This document shows positions 7,790 through 16,646 of a stretch of 40,076 nucleotides of DNA, one piece after another. The notes below the pieces were generated by a model. It was given only the letters and a program-made list of their open reading frames with translations. It had not been told where the DNA came from and did no database searches. The stretch comes from Geobacteraceae bacterium (GTDB lineage: Bacteria > Desulfobacterota > Desulfuromonadia > Geobacterales > Geobacteraceae): contig WSYB01000021.1 in NCBI GenBank assembly GCA_009773645.1, forward strand, positions 26,715 through 66,790. Reading direction: 5' to 3'. The stretch's first letter is position 1. Each line of letters opens with the position of its first letter. The position numbers and the translations under genes are program-made.

Positions 7790-10700
7790 CTAAGTGCATT
7801 TCAAAATATTCATGATGTTATAGGCTGACTTTTCCGGATAATGTCCCGCGATAGTTTTGATCGCTCCCGTCTGGAGCTTCAAACGTAGCTTGTGATTGGC
7901 AATCAAATGGTTAAGGGCCACCATACAATTTGCCTTCGAACTTGTATCAACCAGCAAGGCGTTTTGCTCATGTAGCGCAAAACTATTGCTTCCCCCTGAT
8001 TTTGGGACAATAACAGCGACGCCACAGGCCATGGCCTCCATCGCAGTAAGACCCATTGCTTGGAACGTTGAGAAGTCCGCAAAAATATCTGCTTCATTGA
8101 ATAATAAAGCTAACTGCGTAGAAGACTGGAAGCCGACATTGCGGAATGCGAAATCCCTTGGCAGTGACAAAAAGTCGGGGTCTTCAGGGCTTACGCCAAA
8201 GACAATGATATCAACCTTATCACCATAATTTTGCGACACCTCGCGGAGCAATTCCATCGTGACCAATGGGTTTCTTCTCGGAGTATTAGGCCGAATCATC
8301 GCAACAATCCGGATTGGTCTGTCCGGCCAGCTGGCATCTCTGCGAACACGTGGTCTGAACAAAGCCACATTGCAACTTGGCCCAATTACATGGCAATCAC
8401 GACCGACCTGTTCTCGAACTACAGCCTTATTCCATTCTGTTTTGGTAAAATAAGTCATATCAGGTATCAGGTTATATGATTCCAAAGCGACATTGTACTC
8501 TTTTGTCCCTTTGTTATAAAAAAATGGTTCGTAATCCTGAATATAATAGCCCAATGTTATCTGTTTATTATTTATTAAAGGCACCAACCAAGGGACTGAT
8601 GTATTTGATGTTGCGATTACAACATCAAAAATTTGACATATTTTGTGAACTTCATCACGTGATGGCGCATATATTACAGGTACGTCAAGACCGTGATAAC
8701 TTCTTTCGAAATCTTCACGCGCAACCGCTAAGTTCAATATCCGACAATCTACGCCAAATTTTCTTAATGCTTGAGCCTCTGAAATTACTACATTAGCTCC
8801 ACCGCAGGCTTCTCTTATCGGCAGGATAAAGACAACTCTTTTACCCTCCCATTGTTTTCGAGCCTTCTCAATCAGATATTGTCGTTCTATGAGGAGTTTA
8901 GCATGACTTCTGAGTCCCAATAGCACTTTGTCATTTGTGCAGAATTCCACACTATCATCAATAATTTCTTTCCCATGCTTTTTGGCCAATGCAACTCCGG
9001 CCTCTGCGCTTAACTTACTGCGGCGTTCATGGGAATAACTTTTCGATTGAGCGTGATAAATGTAGACATCATCTGCTATAGCAAGGGTCCATCCTGCAGC
9101 ACGGGCACGGAGGCAATAATCGTTCTCTTCGCCGTACCCCTTTGCAAACGTCTCTTCATCGAAGTAACCGATGTCACTCACAACCTGTCTTTTTATCATG
9201 ATGCAAAAACCATTCAGAAGCGTAATCCGAGGATAGACCCGCTCAGACCATGCAGCTACCAGATCACACATTTCGTCAACATTCATCCCTTTGGTTAAAG
9301 GGTTTGCTGACCAATCGCCATCTTCATCAAATATCTCCGGGATAGATTGCCAGGAAGCAGTATTGCTCAAAGGGCCAACAAGCCCAATAGCAGGATCAGA
9401 TTCTGCACACATCACCATCCGATCAAGCCAGTGTTGAGTAACAATTGTATCGCTGTTCAGCAGCACAACATACTCACCCTGTGATGCACGGAGCCCCTGA
9501 TTTGCAGCAAAAGTATACCCTCTGGCAGATTCGTTCCGGATTAAAATTGCGCCTTGATTATCTGCAAAATGTTTTAGATAATCTCTGGTATCATCATTAC
9601 TTCCATCATCTACAATAATAATCGAATAAGGAGGGAAACTGTATCTAACTACAGAATTGAGACACTCCTTGACATCACTCAAAGCGTTATGAACACAAAT
9701 AACAATGTCAAGGTTTGTAGTATGTGGCATTATGCTATGATCGTTCAAATGAATGCTAGAATACTTGGAACTAATATTGATAGCTCGCTCAATGCTGTCT
9801 TGTTGCAGGTTTAATGCACACTCCCTTGTCCTCAGAAACGTGCCTCTAAAACCATACTGAGTCCAATACGCAAACGTTGCTTTCAAGAGAGCTTGCAGCC
9901 CCTTGATTCCGCCACCGTTATCTCTGACATGGGCAGCAACCAGCTTTGCCAACAGTCTTGACGAATTGCCTACATATGATAGTTTACTTGCGCACCATCT
10001 TAAAGGTTGGGTAATCTTCCAGCTATACGAGTTCAAGAGATTATTTATCACGGTATCTTTATCAGAAATCTCATTGTGTAAAAAGGCAATAACATTTTCT
10101 TTTCCCGCGACTTCCTGCTTTAGTTCTGCCGTTTCCTGCTTTAATTCTGCTGTTTCCTGTTTTAATTGTGCCGTTTCCTGCTTTAGTTCTGTCACATAAC
10201 GTATATGTTCCGCAAATTCTTTCAAAGTCTGATGATACATATCATATTCATCACAACCAGTAAAATCCAAGCGGCTTGTCGGAAATATTTCCCCCATGTG
10301 AGGCGGTGGGGCTACTTTTCCCAATCGGAAATTCTCATCAGAATGCATGCATAAATATTCAGCCGCCCGCGCGTTGATGTCCACCTCCCGCGTCAGATCG
10401 AGGTGTCTGATGATGATCTTCAGTGACGGGTTGATCACGTAATAGCCGGCCCGAACAAATTCGTAAGCAATCCGGTTGTCGCAGCCTGGTATTCCTAAAC
10501 AGAAACCAGCAAATATCCTGTCCAGTGGAACGGGGGTTTTAAAAATCCAGGCATCCTGGCTGCCATGGGCATAGGCGGCATCCACCAGCTTTATGCTGCC
10601 GTCTTTCTGTACGTCGTGGCGTGTCAGGGCGAATATGGAGTTATCAAGGTTGGCTTCTTGCAGATGTAGTAAGCTTTCATCGAAATAAATATCCGCATTG

Positions 10701-10957
10701 GCCAACATCCAGAAGTCATGGCTCTGAAATTGATTAGCATATTGAAACGCCTTCTCGAAAGTCAGTCTTTCCTTTATAACAGTTTGCCCGATTTTTTCCT
10801 GATTGGGAAACTGCGAGAGGTCGAACTGCTCTTCGGTGAGAAGATGGATCATGCTGATGTAAGGATTTTGCAGATTATTGACGAGACAACTGTCAATTTC
10901 CTGCTGACGATCTTCGCGGTCGCATTTGTAATATTGTACAATAAGATGAATTTTCAT
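7790..10957 (-). CDS. Multidomain glycosyltransferase (GT2 plus GT4, coiled coil)
   Basis: Predicted 1055-residue protein. Residues 1-240 form an N-terminal domain with FWMLANADIYFDESLLHL, suggestive of a divergent GT-A or sugar-binding domain. Residues about 256-310 are a coiled coil built from ELKQETA heptads. SYSWKITQPLR near 310 matches a motif found at the C-termini of two other proteins in this window. A GT2 domain follows (about 416-660), with IVICVHNALSD, IIIVDDGSNDDTRD, LLNSDTIVT and GYGEENDYCLRA. A C-terminal GT4-type domain (about 720-1055) has RIVAMIRPNTPRRNP and FQAMGLTAMEAMACGVAVIVPKSGG with its E-x7-E-like donor site. The ATG at 10957 avoids overlap with the preceding gene, though no ribosome site is evident. 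Such fusions can add several linkages or control chain length; which applies here is unknown. Confidence 0.92.
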   Translation of the reverse strand: MKIHLIVQYYKCDREDRQQEIDSCLVNNLQNPYISMIHLLTEEQFDLSQFPNQEKIGQTVIKERLTFEKAFQYANQFQSHDFWMLANADIYFDESLLHLQEANLDNSIFALTRHDVQKDGSIKLVDAAYAHGSQDAWIFKTPVPLDRIFAGFCLGIPGCDNRIAYEFVRAGYYVINPSLKIIIRHLDLTREVDINARAAEYLCMHSDENFRLGKVAPPPHMGEIFPTSRLDFTGCDEYDMYHQTLKEFAEHIRYVTELKQETAQLKQETAELKQETAELKQEVAGKENVIAFLHNEISDKDTVINNLLNSYSWKITQPLRWCASKLSYVGNSSRLLAKLVAAHVRDNGGGIKGLQALLKATFAYWTQYGFRGTFLRTRECALNLQQDSIERAINISSKYSSIHLNDHSIMPHTTNLDIVICVHNALSDVKECLNSVVRYSFPPYSIIIVDDGSNDDTRDYLKHFADNQGAILIRNESARGYTFAANQGLRASQGEYVVLLNSDTIVTQHWLDRMVMCAESDPAIGLVGPLSNTASWQSIPEIFDEDGDWSANPLTKGMNVDEMCDLVAAWSERVYPRITLLNGFCIMIKRQVVSDIGYFDEETFAKGYGEENDYCLRARAAGWTLAIADDVYIYHAQSKSYSHERRSKLSAEAGVALAKKHGKEIIDDSVEFCTNDKVLLGLRSHAKLLIERQYLIEKARKQWEGKRVVFILPIREACGGANVVISEAQALRKFGVDCRILNLAVAREDFERSYHGLDVPVIYAPSRDEVHKICQIFDVVIATSNTSVPWLVPLINNKQITLGYYIQDYEPFFYNKGTKEYNVALESYNLIPDMTYFTKTEWNKAVVREQVGRDCHVIGPSCNVALFRPRVRRDASWPDRPIRIVAMIRPNTPRRNPLVTMELLREVSQNYGDKVDIIVFGVSPEDPDFLSLPRDFAFRNVGFQSSTQLALLFNEADIFADFSTFQAMGLTAMEAMACGVAVIVPKSGGSNSFALHEQNALLVDTSSKANCMVALNHLIANHKLRLKLQTGAIKTIAGHYPEKSAYNIMNILKCT
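10112..10192 (-). repeat. 21-bp coding tandem repeat (coiled-coil heptads)
   Basis: About four copies of a 21-bp unit reading TTTCCTGCTTTAGTTCTGCC with variation on the plus strand. On the minus strand they encode successive seven-residue ELKQETA heptads, the coiled coil of the large glycosyltransferase. Copies differ mainly at synonymous positions. Slippage or recombination here would change coil length by whole heptads without a frameshift. Confidence 0.88.
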
Positions 10958-10973
10958 AATGTTAGCATTGACT

Positions 10974-12047
10974 TTATCTTTTGAACAGATCAAGAATACG
11001 TCTGACAGGTTCGGTCATTCTCCAACTGAGGCTCTTTTGCAACGCTTCAATCTTGACCGCGCAATCCAGCTCTTTACTACGAAGCAAGTTTATCTCGTCA
11101 AGCTTTGACCTCCTGTCTCCTTCTGTTTCGGTCAACTTGTTAATAAGGTAATTGATAACCAAATCAGAATTATCAGAAAGCTTGTATATTTTATGTTGAG
11201 ACGGCGAAAACGCACTATCCATATACGACGTTACTCCTTGAAAAGAAACAATGACAGGATCGGGGGCTGGTAATAAATCCTTGTCGCAATTTTGAAACAG
11301 AATTGTTTCTTCTTCCAGAACCTTTTCAGCTTCGTCAATGTATTTATCCATAGAAAGGGCTGCTTTTTGATCCCCGTGCCTGCGATAGCCTCCAAGCAGA
11401 GTATCTACAGTATAAAGCCGTGTATGGCGGAAAAAGCGTGTCCACAATTCCAAATCACCGGCATATTTTAAATTGGTACGCAAACCACCACCCGCTTTTA
11501 CCCACAGGGAGCGGCGCCAGAAAGTGCTTTCCTGCTGAATCCAAGGTTTATCATACTCTTTTCCAACAAATTTTGCTCGGGAATATGCCGGCAAGGGACC
11601 GGTATCGATGTCCTCGATATTACCATCCTTATCCCACCAGCTATGCCTGCCGGTCAGCCATTCGATATTTTCGTTAGCTGTAAACAGGTAGGCTACCTTA
11701 TAGAAGGCGTGGTGATGGTACTTGTCGTCGGAATTCAACCAGGCCATTATTTCGCCGGTGGTTTTTCCGAACCCTTCCTGTATTGCAGCATACTGGCCGC
11801 CATCCGGCTTGCTCTGCCAATAGGTCAGGTACTTTTCGTGCTTCTTGATGATCTCTACTGAGTTATCACTGCTGCCGCCGTCCATGACGATGTATTCGAG
11901 GTTAGGATAGTTCTGGGAAAGAACGGAATCGATGCACTCTTCCAGGAAATCGCCTTGGTTATAAGAGGCGGTGACTATTGATATTTTGGGCAGTTCATTG
12001 TTCATAGGGCACATCGCTTTGAACGATATATATTTTAGTGAGTTCAT
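10974..12047 (-). CDS. Family 2 glycosyltransferase with coiled-coil tail
   Basis: Predicted 357-residue GT2 enzyme. ISIVTASYNQGDFLEECIDSV begins near residue 23, YIVMDGGSSDNSVEI near 52 holds the nucleotide-binding acid, and IMAWLNSDDKYHH near 100 is the DxD equivalent; KYAGDLELWTRFF near 205 is the acceptor/base motif. The last 60 residues are helical and charged and end in SLSWRMTEPVRRILDLFKR, the tail motif shared with two other enzymes here. ATG at 12047 is used; ATGs at 12014 and 12005 (MNNELPKISIV) are also plausible, and none has a strong ribosome site. It is the first gene after the sulfur operon. The donor is unknown; WcaA-like exopolysaccharide enzymes have this form. Confidence 0.9.
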   Translation of the reverse strand: MNSLKYISFKAMCPMNNELPKISIVTASYNQGDFLEECIDSVLSQNYPNLEYIVMDGGSSDNSVEIIKKHEKYLTYWQSKPDGGQYAAIQEGFGKTTGEIMAWLNSDDKYHHHAFYKVAYLFTANENIEWLTGRHSWWDKDGNIEDIDTGPLPAYSRAKFVGKEYDKPWIQQESTFWRRSLWVKAGGGLRTNLKYAGDLELWTRFFRHTRLYTVDTLLGGYRRHGDQKAALSMDKYIDEAEKVLEEETILFQNCDKDLLPAPDPVIVSFQGVTSYMDSAFSPSQHKIYKLSDNSDLVINYLINKLTETEGDRRSKLDEINLLRSKELDCAVKIEALQKSLSWRMTEPVRRILDLFKR

Positions 12048-12118
12048 TCACGGCAGGTTCTCCCGCAAACGGGTGTTAATCGCAGACTGCCGGCAAGGCG
12101 TAGCGGGGTGATCGCCCA

Positions 12119-12934
12119 TCAGCCTACTCCCCAGCGTTTATGAACAAACTCTTCACCGAGCTTGAAGATGAACCTGTCGGTAATCAGGCCAATAGTGATT
12201 ATGATGAGCATCGATGCCACCACCAGGGCCATGTCGTGCAGTTCGCGTCCCATCATGAGAGTTGAGCCGATGCCGGTGGTGACGTAGAGGAGCTCGGCAG
12301 CCATGAGCGACCGCCAGGCAAAGGTCCAGCCGAGCTTGGCCCCGGTCACCACCGAAGGAAATGACGCCGGGAGAAGGACATACCGGTAAAATCGCCACCC
12401 CACTGCCCCGAGGATGGGGGCAGCCCGCAGATAGAAGGTGGGTGTCGCCCGCACACCGTCCCTCACGGCGAGAGTGACGGCCATCAGCGACCCCATGATG
12501 ATGACGAATTGCATGGCAGCCTCGGTCAGGCCAAACCAGAGTAACGCCATCGGCAGCCAGCAGATGCTCGGCAGCGACTGCAGCCCCACTGCCAGACTGC
12601 CAACGGTGTCGTCCAGCAGGCGTATTCGCCCGATAAGCAGCCCGAGCGGTACGCCGATAGCAAGTGAAATGCCATAGCCGATACAGAGCCGCCACATACT
12701 CGCAAAAATGGCGGCAGGAAGCGTCCCGTCGGAAAACCCGCTGATGAGTGACTGCAGCACCTCCCTGGGGGGAGGAAAGAGCAGTTCGTTCCAGACCCCG
12801 GCGGATGCCAGAAAATGCCAGAGACAGACCGCCGCCGCCAGGAACGCCAGCCGCATCACGCGCGACCGCATCCTCTCGTGGCGTCTGAGAAAGAGCTGGG
12901 CATGGGAAATGTCCGATTTAGAATCAGTGCGCAT
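12119..12934 (-). CDS. ABC transporter permease, SsuC/TauC-like
   Basis: Predicted 271-residue inner-membrane permease with about six hydrophobic segments. It has the BPD-type EAA-loop region (RAAPILGAVGWRFYRYVLLPASFPSVVTGAKLGW near 185-215) that contacts the ATPase. Family members import aliphatic sulfonates, taurine or nitrate. Start 12934 follows a G-rich GGGGGGA ribosome site and overlaps the ATPase gene by 11 bp; an in-frame ATG at 12952 is an alternative. It is the last gene of a cysD-cysNC-binding protein-ATPase-permease operon, so a sulfur substrate such as a sulfonate or sulfate ester is the most likely cargo (inference from neighbours). Confidence 0.92.
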   Translation of the reverse strand: MRTDSKSDISHAQLFLRRHERMRSRVMRLAFLAAAVCLWHFLASAGVWNELLFPPPREVLQSLISGFSDGTLPAAIFASMWRLCIGYGISLAIGVPLGLLIGRIRLLDDTVGSLAVGLQSLPSICWLPMALLWFGLTEAAMQFVIIMGSLMAVTLAVRDGVRATPTFYLRAAPILGAVGWRFYRYVLLPASFPSVVTGAKLGWTFAWRSLMAAELLYVTTGIGSTLMMGRELHDMALVVASMLIIITIGLITDRFIFKLGEEFVHKRWGVG

Positions 12935-13709
12935 CTGTTCCCCCCGCCTCATTGGCTCTGACAGCCTCCTGGCGCAGTTCGTCGCGAATCTTCGAGGCAA
13001 TTGTCACCACTTGCACATCCTCAAGGTAACGATTGCGGGGGAGATCAATGGGGTATTCCTTCAGTATGCTACCGCCGCGGCCAGACATCAGGATCACCCG
13101 TGAGCCGAGCCGTACCGCCTCACGCACGTTGTGGGTAACGAAGATGATGGTCTTGTTCGTCTGCTGCCAGACCGCTTCCAGCTCCTCGTGGAGCATGTCC
13201 CGCGTCTGAGCGTCCAGTGCGGCAAACGGTTCATCCATGAGGAGAACGGCGGGATCCATGGCGAGCGCCCGGGCAAGGGCAACCCGCTGCTTCATCCCGC
13301 CGGAGAGCTCGTTGATGAAGGAAGAGGCAAAACGGGTGAGGTGAACCATCTTGAGGAGCGCCTCCGCCTTCTCATCCTGGATGCGCTGGTCCACGCCCGC
13401 CATTCTCAGGCCGAAGACGATGTTCTGGCGGACATTGAGCCAGGGGAACAGTGCCGGCTCCTGGAAGATGACGAACCGGTCCGACGAGGGGCCGCCGATC
13501 CGGGCGCCGTCGACCAGGACATCCCCCTGGTCCGGCAGTTCGAAGCCGGCAATGACGTTGAGGAGGGTCGTCTTGCCGCACCCCGACGGACCCACAACGC
13601 AGAGGAACTCCCCTGCTGGGATGGCAAGGTTGACGCCGGTCAGGCCGTGCACCACCCCGGATTGCCCGAGAAATACCTTGGAGACGTTTTTCAGTTCGAC
13701 GTTGGCCAT
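12924..13709 (-). CDS. ABC transporter ATP-binding protein, SsuB/TauB-like
   Basis: Predicted 261-residue ATPase energising the adjacent permease on the cytoplasmic face. Walker A is GPSGCGKTT at residues 40-48, the Q-loop is FQEPALFPW near 82, the signature LSGGMKQ is at 135-141, Walker B is VLLMDE at 155-160, and the switch histidine is in FVTHNVREA near 195. The length and FQEPALFPWLNV sequence fit the nitrate/sulfonate/taurine importer family. It starts 7 bp after the binding-protein stop and overlaps the permease start, so the three are translated from one message. The ribosome site is weak, consistent with coupling. Confidence 0.95.
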   Translation of the reverse strand: MANVELKNVSKVFLGQSGVVHGLTGVNLAIPAGEFLCVVGPSGCGKTTLLNVIAGFELPDQGDVLVDGARIGGPSSDRFVIFQEPALFPWLNVRQNIVFGLRMAGVDQRIQDEKAEALLKMVHLTRFASSFINELSGGMKQRVALARALAMDPAVLLMDEPFAALDAQTRDMLHEELEAVWQQTNKTIIFVTHNVREAVRLGSRVILMSGRGGSILKEYPIDLPRNRYLEDVQVVTIASKIRDELRQEAVRANEAGGTDAH

Positions 13710-13716
13710 ACTGCCG

Positions 13717-14742
13717 TCAATTCCCGCGGAGTGCCGGGAGCGATCTCTTTTTCAGCAGATCATTCAGCAGAGTCAGGTCGAAAAGGCCTCTGATCCCTCC
13801 TGACAGGTCGGCATTCCTGGGGAGATAGCCCAGCTCATGGGCCCAGCGGGCAGAGGTCAGCAGAGGCTGCCCGAGCGGGTCGTAGGTTATCAGCACCCGG
13901 GAGAACGCCTCTGTCAGAATCTGCGGAGGAAGGGGTTTGCCGGCAAGCCGCCCCAGCTGCTCGTTCAAGCGCTTACGGGCGTCGGCGGGATTCTTCTGCA
14001 TCCACTCCGTCACCTCGACATGGGCTTCAAGAAATCGCCTGACCTGTTCCCGGTTCTTCTCGTAGAACTCGGTTCGCACCACGACCACGGCAGTCGGAAA
14101 CTTGCCCTCCGGCCAGAGCGACCGTTCATCCAGCATGATCCTGCCGCCCCCCTCGTTGATGAGCCGCGATACCCACGGCTCGGGCACCCAGGCGCCGGCC
14201 AGCTTCTTCTGCTGAAAGAGCATCAGGATGTCGGGGTTCTTGATCGGGGAAACCGGCACGTCACGGCCGGGGGTGAGGCCGTTGCTCTTGAGCCAGTGCC
14301 GAAGAGCGACATCCTGGGTATTGCCGAGTTCAGGAGAGGCAATCCGCTTCCCCTTGAAGTCCTGCGGCCCCTTGATAGAGGCATTCCCCGGCACGACAAG
14401 TGCCGCTCCGCCGCTGGCCGCCCCGGCAATGATCCTCAGTGCCTTTCCCTTCGAGCGGAGAAAGGCATTCACGGCCGGGTTCGGCCCGACATAGGCAATG
14501 TCGATCTGGCCGGCGATGAGCGCCTCCATTTCCGACGGACCGGCATTGAAGACCTTCCAGTCGACGGCCGAGCCGATGCGCTTCTCGAATGTGCCGAGCG
14601 ACCGCCCGACCAGGGGCTGGGCATGGGTCATGTTCGGGAAATGGCCGATCCTCACCGCCTGGCCGGCCGCGGCATGTCCAATCTGCGAGAAAAACAACGT
14701 CACCATCAGACAACCGGCTATGAACGCAAACCTTGACATCAT
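13717..14742 (-). CDS. ABC transporter substrate-binding protein, SsuA/TauA-like
   Basis: Predicted 341-residue periplasmic protein with a signal peptide (MMSRFAFIAGCLMVTLFF, cleavage near HAAAG). The mature part begins VRIGHFPNMTHAQPL and carries the family's GQIDIAYVGPNPAVNAF near 80 and AGAWVPEPWVSRL near 190, characteristic of SsuA/NrtA/TauA binding proteins. AGGAG lies just upstream of two adjacent ATGs (14742 and 14739); the first is used. The longer frame to 14811 overlaps the cysNC gene and lacks sense as a leader. Located directly after cysNC and before the ATPase, it likely captures a sulfur compound, but nitrate or another anion is not excluded by sequence alone. Confidence 0.93.
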   Translation of the reverse strand: MMSRFAFIAGCLMVTLFFSQIGHAAAGQAVRIGHFPNMTHAQPLVGRSLGTFEKRIGSAVDWKVFNAGPSEMEALIAGQIDIAYVGPNPAVNAFLRSKGKALRIIAGAASGGAALVVPGNASIKGPQDFKGKRIASPELGNTQDVALRHWLKSNGLTPGRDVPVSPIKNPDILMLFQQKKLAGAWVPEPWVSRLINEGGGRIMLDERSLWPEGKFPTAVVVVRTEFYEKNREQVRRFLEAHVEVTEWMQKNPADARKRLNEQLGRLAGKPLPPQILTEAFSRVLITYDPLGQPLLTSARWAHELGYLPRNADLSGGIRGLFDLTLLNDLLKKRSLPALRGN

Positions 14743-14756
14743 GAATCTCCTGACAG

Positions 14757-16646
14757 TTAGGATCGGTCTTTGATAAAATCTGCCAACTGCCGCAGCAGCA
14801 TCGCCAGGCATTGCTCTACGGAATGCGCCCCCGTATCCAGCGTCACCGCAGGGCTTGATGGCGCCTCATACGGTGCCGAGATCCCGGTAAATCCCGGCAG
14901 ATCTCCGGCGCGCGCCTTCTGGTAGAACCCCTTGGGATCACGCCCCTCGCAGACCGAGAGTGATGTACTCAGGTAGACCTCCCGGTACCGGTCCGGGCCG
15001 ATGATCTGCCGCGCCATCTCGCGATCTTCGGCAAACGGCGAGATGAACGAGGTGATCACGATCAGCCCCGCATCGTTCATCAGCCGCGCCACCTCGGCCA
15101 CCCTGCGGATATTCTCCGCCCTGTCTCTGGGCGAAAACCCGAGGTCATGATTGAGGCCGTGCCGCACATTGTCGCCGTCGAGGACAAAGCAGGCATGGCC
15201 CGCTTCGATCAGCCGCCGCTCCAGGGCAAAGGCCAGGGTCGATTTACCGGAGCCGGAGAGACCGGTCAGCCAGAGAGTGACAGGCTGCTGGCGGAAAAGT
15301 GCAGCCCGTGCGGCAGGGGTCACCTGCCCTTCGTGCCAGACCACATTGCTGCGCAGCGGCAGGGCCCGCTCGGTCTTCAGCTCCGCATCATAATCGGTCC
15401 GGTCGATGATCGTGGCGGCCCCGAGCGTATCATTGGTAGTCGTCGACACAATGATGAATGACCCAAGAATACGGTTTTTCCGGTACTCATCGGCAAAAAC
15501 CGGTTTGAACAGCGAGAAGCGAACCCGGCCGATGTCGTTGAGCGCCAGGGCGTCAGCATCCTCCCGCCGAAGCGTATTGGGGTCCACACGATAGTGAATC
15601 GCCTCGCAGCGTGCCTTTATCCATCTGGCGGCATGCTTGATCAAGTACACATCCCCCGGCACGAGCGACTCGTCCCCGGTCCAGACAAGCATCGCCTCAA
15701 GCTCCCTTCTTTCCTGCGGCACGTTGCCGGGATGGACCAGGAGGTCACCACGCCCCACATCTACATCATCTTCCAGGGCAACCGTCACGGACTGCCCTGC
15801 CACCGCGTGATGAACCGCCTCCATCCCAGTGGAGAGTGCTGCGACGCGGGTGCGGAAACCCGAGGGGAGCACCATCACTTCGTCGCCGGAGCGAAGCACC
15901 CCCGAAGCAACTCTGCCGCCGTAACCACGGAACGTGCCCGGCAGATGGACGACCCGCTGGATGGGGAGGCGGAAATCGACCAGGTTGCGGTCACCGGCAA
16001 TATAAACCTCTTCCAGGAAAGATAACAGGGGAGGGCCGGCGTACCAGGGCATATTCTCGCCGCCACGCACCAGGTTCTCACCGCTGACGGCGCAGACAGG
16101 GATGAAGCAGAGGTTACCCAGCCCGAGACGGACGGAGAACTCCTGATATTCCGCCTCGATCTCCCGGAAACGCTCCTCGGCGTAGCCGACCAGGTCCATC
16201 TTATTGATGGCCACCACGAAGCGGGGTATCCCCAACAGGGCACAGATGAAGGCATGTCGCTTGGATTGGGTGGAGACCCCCAGTCGGGCGTCGATGAGGA
16301 GAACGGCGAGGTCGGCCTGGGAGGCTGCCGTCGCCATGTTCCGGGTATACTGTTCGTGCCCCGGGGCATCGGCAATGATGAAGCGGCGGCGGGAGGTCGA
16401 GAAATAGCGGTAGGCCACGTCAATGGTGATTCCCTGCTCACGTTCCGCACGCAGTCCATCGGTCAGCAGCGAAAAGTCGAGGTCTGCATCCTCGTCGGCA
16501 TCGGCACTCCGCAAAGATGCCACATGATCGTCATAGAGCGCGCCGACATCGTATAAAAGGCGGCCGATGAGGGTCGATTTCCCGTCATCCACGCTGCCGG
16601 CCGTGAGGAAACGGAGCATATCGGGGGTATGCGTCGCAGCTTTCAT
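14757..16646 (-). CDS. cysNC: Sulfate adenylyltransferase subunit 1 / APS kinase fusion
   Basis: Predicted 629-residue bifunctional CysN-CysC (NodQ-type) protein. The GTPase half drives ATP sulfurylase with CysD: G1 loop GSVDDGKST at residues 17-25, G3 DAPGH at 93-97, G4 NKMD at 148-151, then translation-factor-like beta-barrel domains to about 440. The C-terminal APS kinase domain (about 440-629) has P-loop GLSGSGKST at 462-470, DGDNVRHGLNHDLGF, TSFISPF and CEGRDPKGFYQKA, so it should phosphorylate APS to PAPS. The ATG at 16646 overlaps the cysD stop by one base (TGATG), with GGGAGGGA eight bases upstream. Both active sites look intact. It makes the donor for sulfotransferases or for sulfate reduction. 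Confidence 0.98.
   Translation of the reverse strand: MKAATHTPDMLRFLTAGSVDDGKSTLIGRLLYDVGALYDDHVASLRSADADEDADLDFSLLTDGLRAEREQGITIDVAYRYFSTSRRRFIIADAPGHEQYTRNMATAASQADLAVLLIDARLGVSTQSKRHAFICALLGIPRFVVAINKMDLVGYAEERFREIEAEYQEFSVRLGLGNLCFIPVCAVSGENLVRGGENMPWYAGPPLLSFLEEVYIAGDRNLVDFRLPIQRVVHLPGTFRGYGGRVASGVLRSGDEVMVLPSGFRTRVAALSTGMEAVHHAVAGQSVTVALEDDVDVGRGDLLVHPGNVPQERRELEAMLVWTGDESLVPGDVYLIKHAARWIKARCEAIHYRVDPNTLRREDADALALNDIGRVRFSLFKPVFADEYRKNRILGSFIIVSTTTNDTLGAATIIDRTDYDAELKTERALPLRSNVVWHEGQVTPAARAALFRQQPVTLWLTGLSGSGKSTLAFALERRLIEAGHACFVLDGDNVRHGLNHDLGFSPRDRAENIRRVAEVARLMNDAGLIVITSFISPFAEDREMARQIIGPDRYREVYLSTSLSVCEGRDPKGFYQKARAGDLPGFTGISAPYEAPSSPAVTLDTGAHSVEQCLAMLLRQLADFIKDRS

Noticed and set aside
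12048-12118. Possible terminator after the transporter genes or attenuator before the GT2 gene
   Set aside because: Short palindromes such as TGCCGGCA occur, but there is no convincing long stem and no T run.
13837-14736. A 299-codon plus-strand open frame opposite the substrate-binding protein
   Set aside because: GC-rich shadow frame; the minus-strand gene has a signal peptide, family motifs and a ribosome site.
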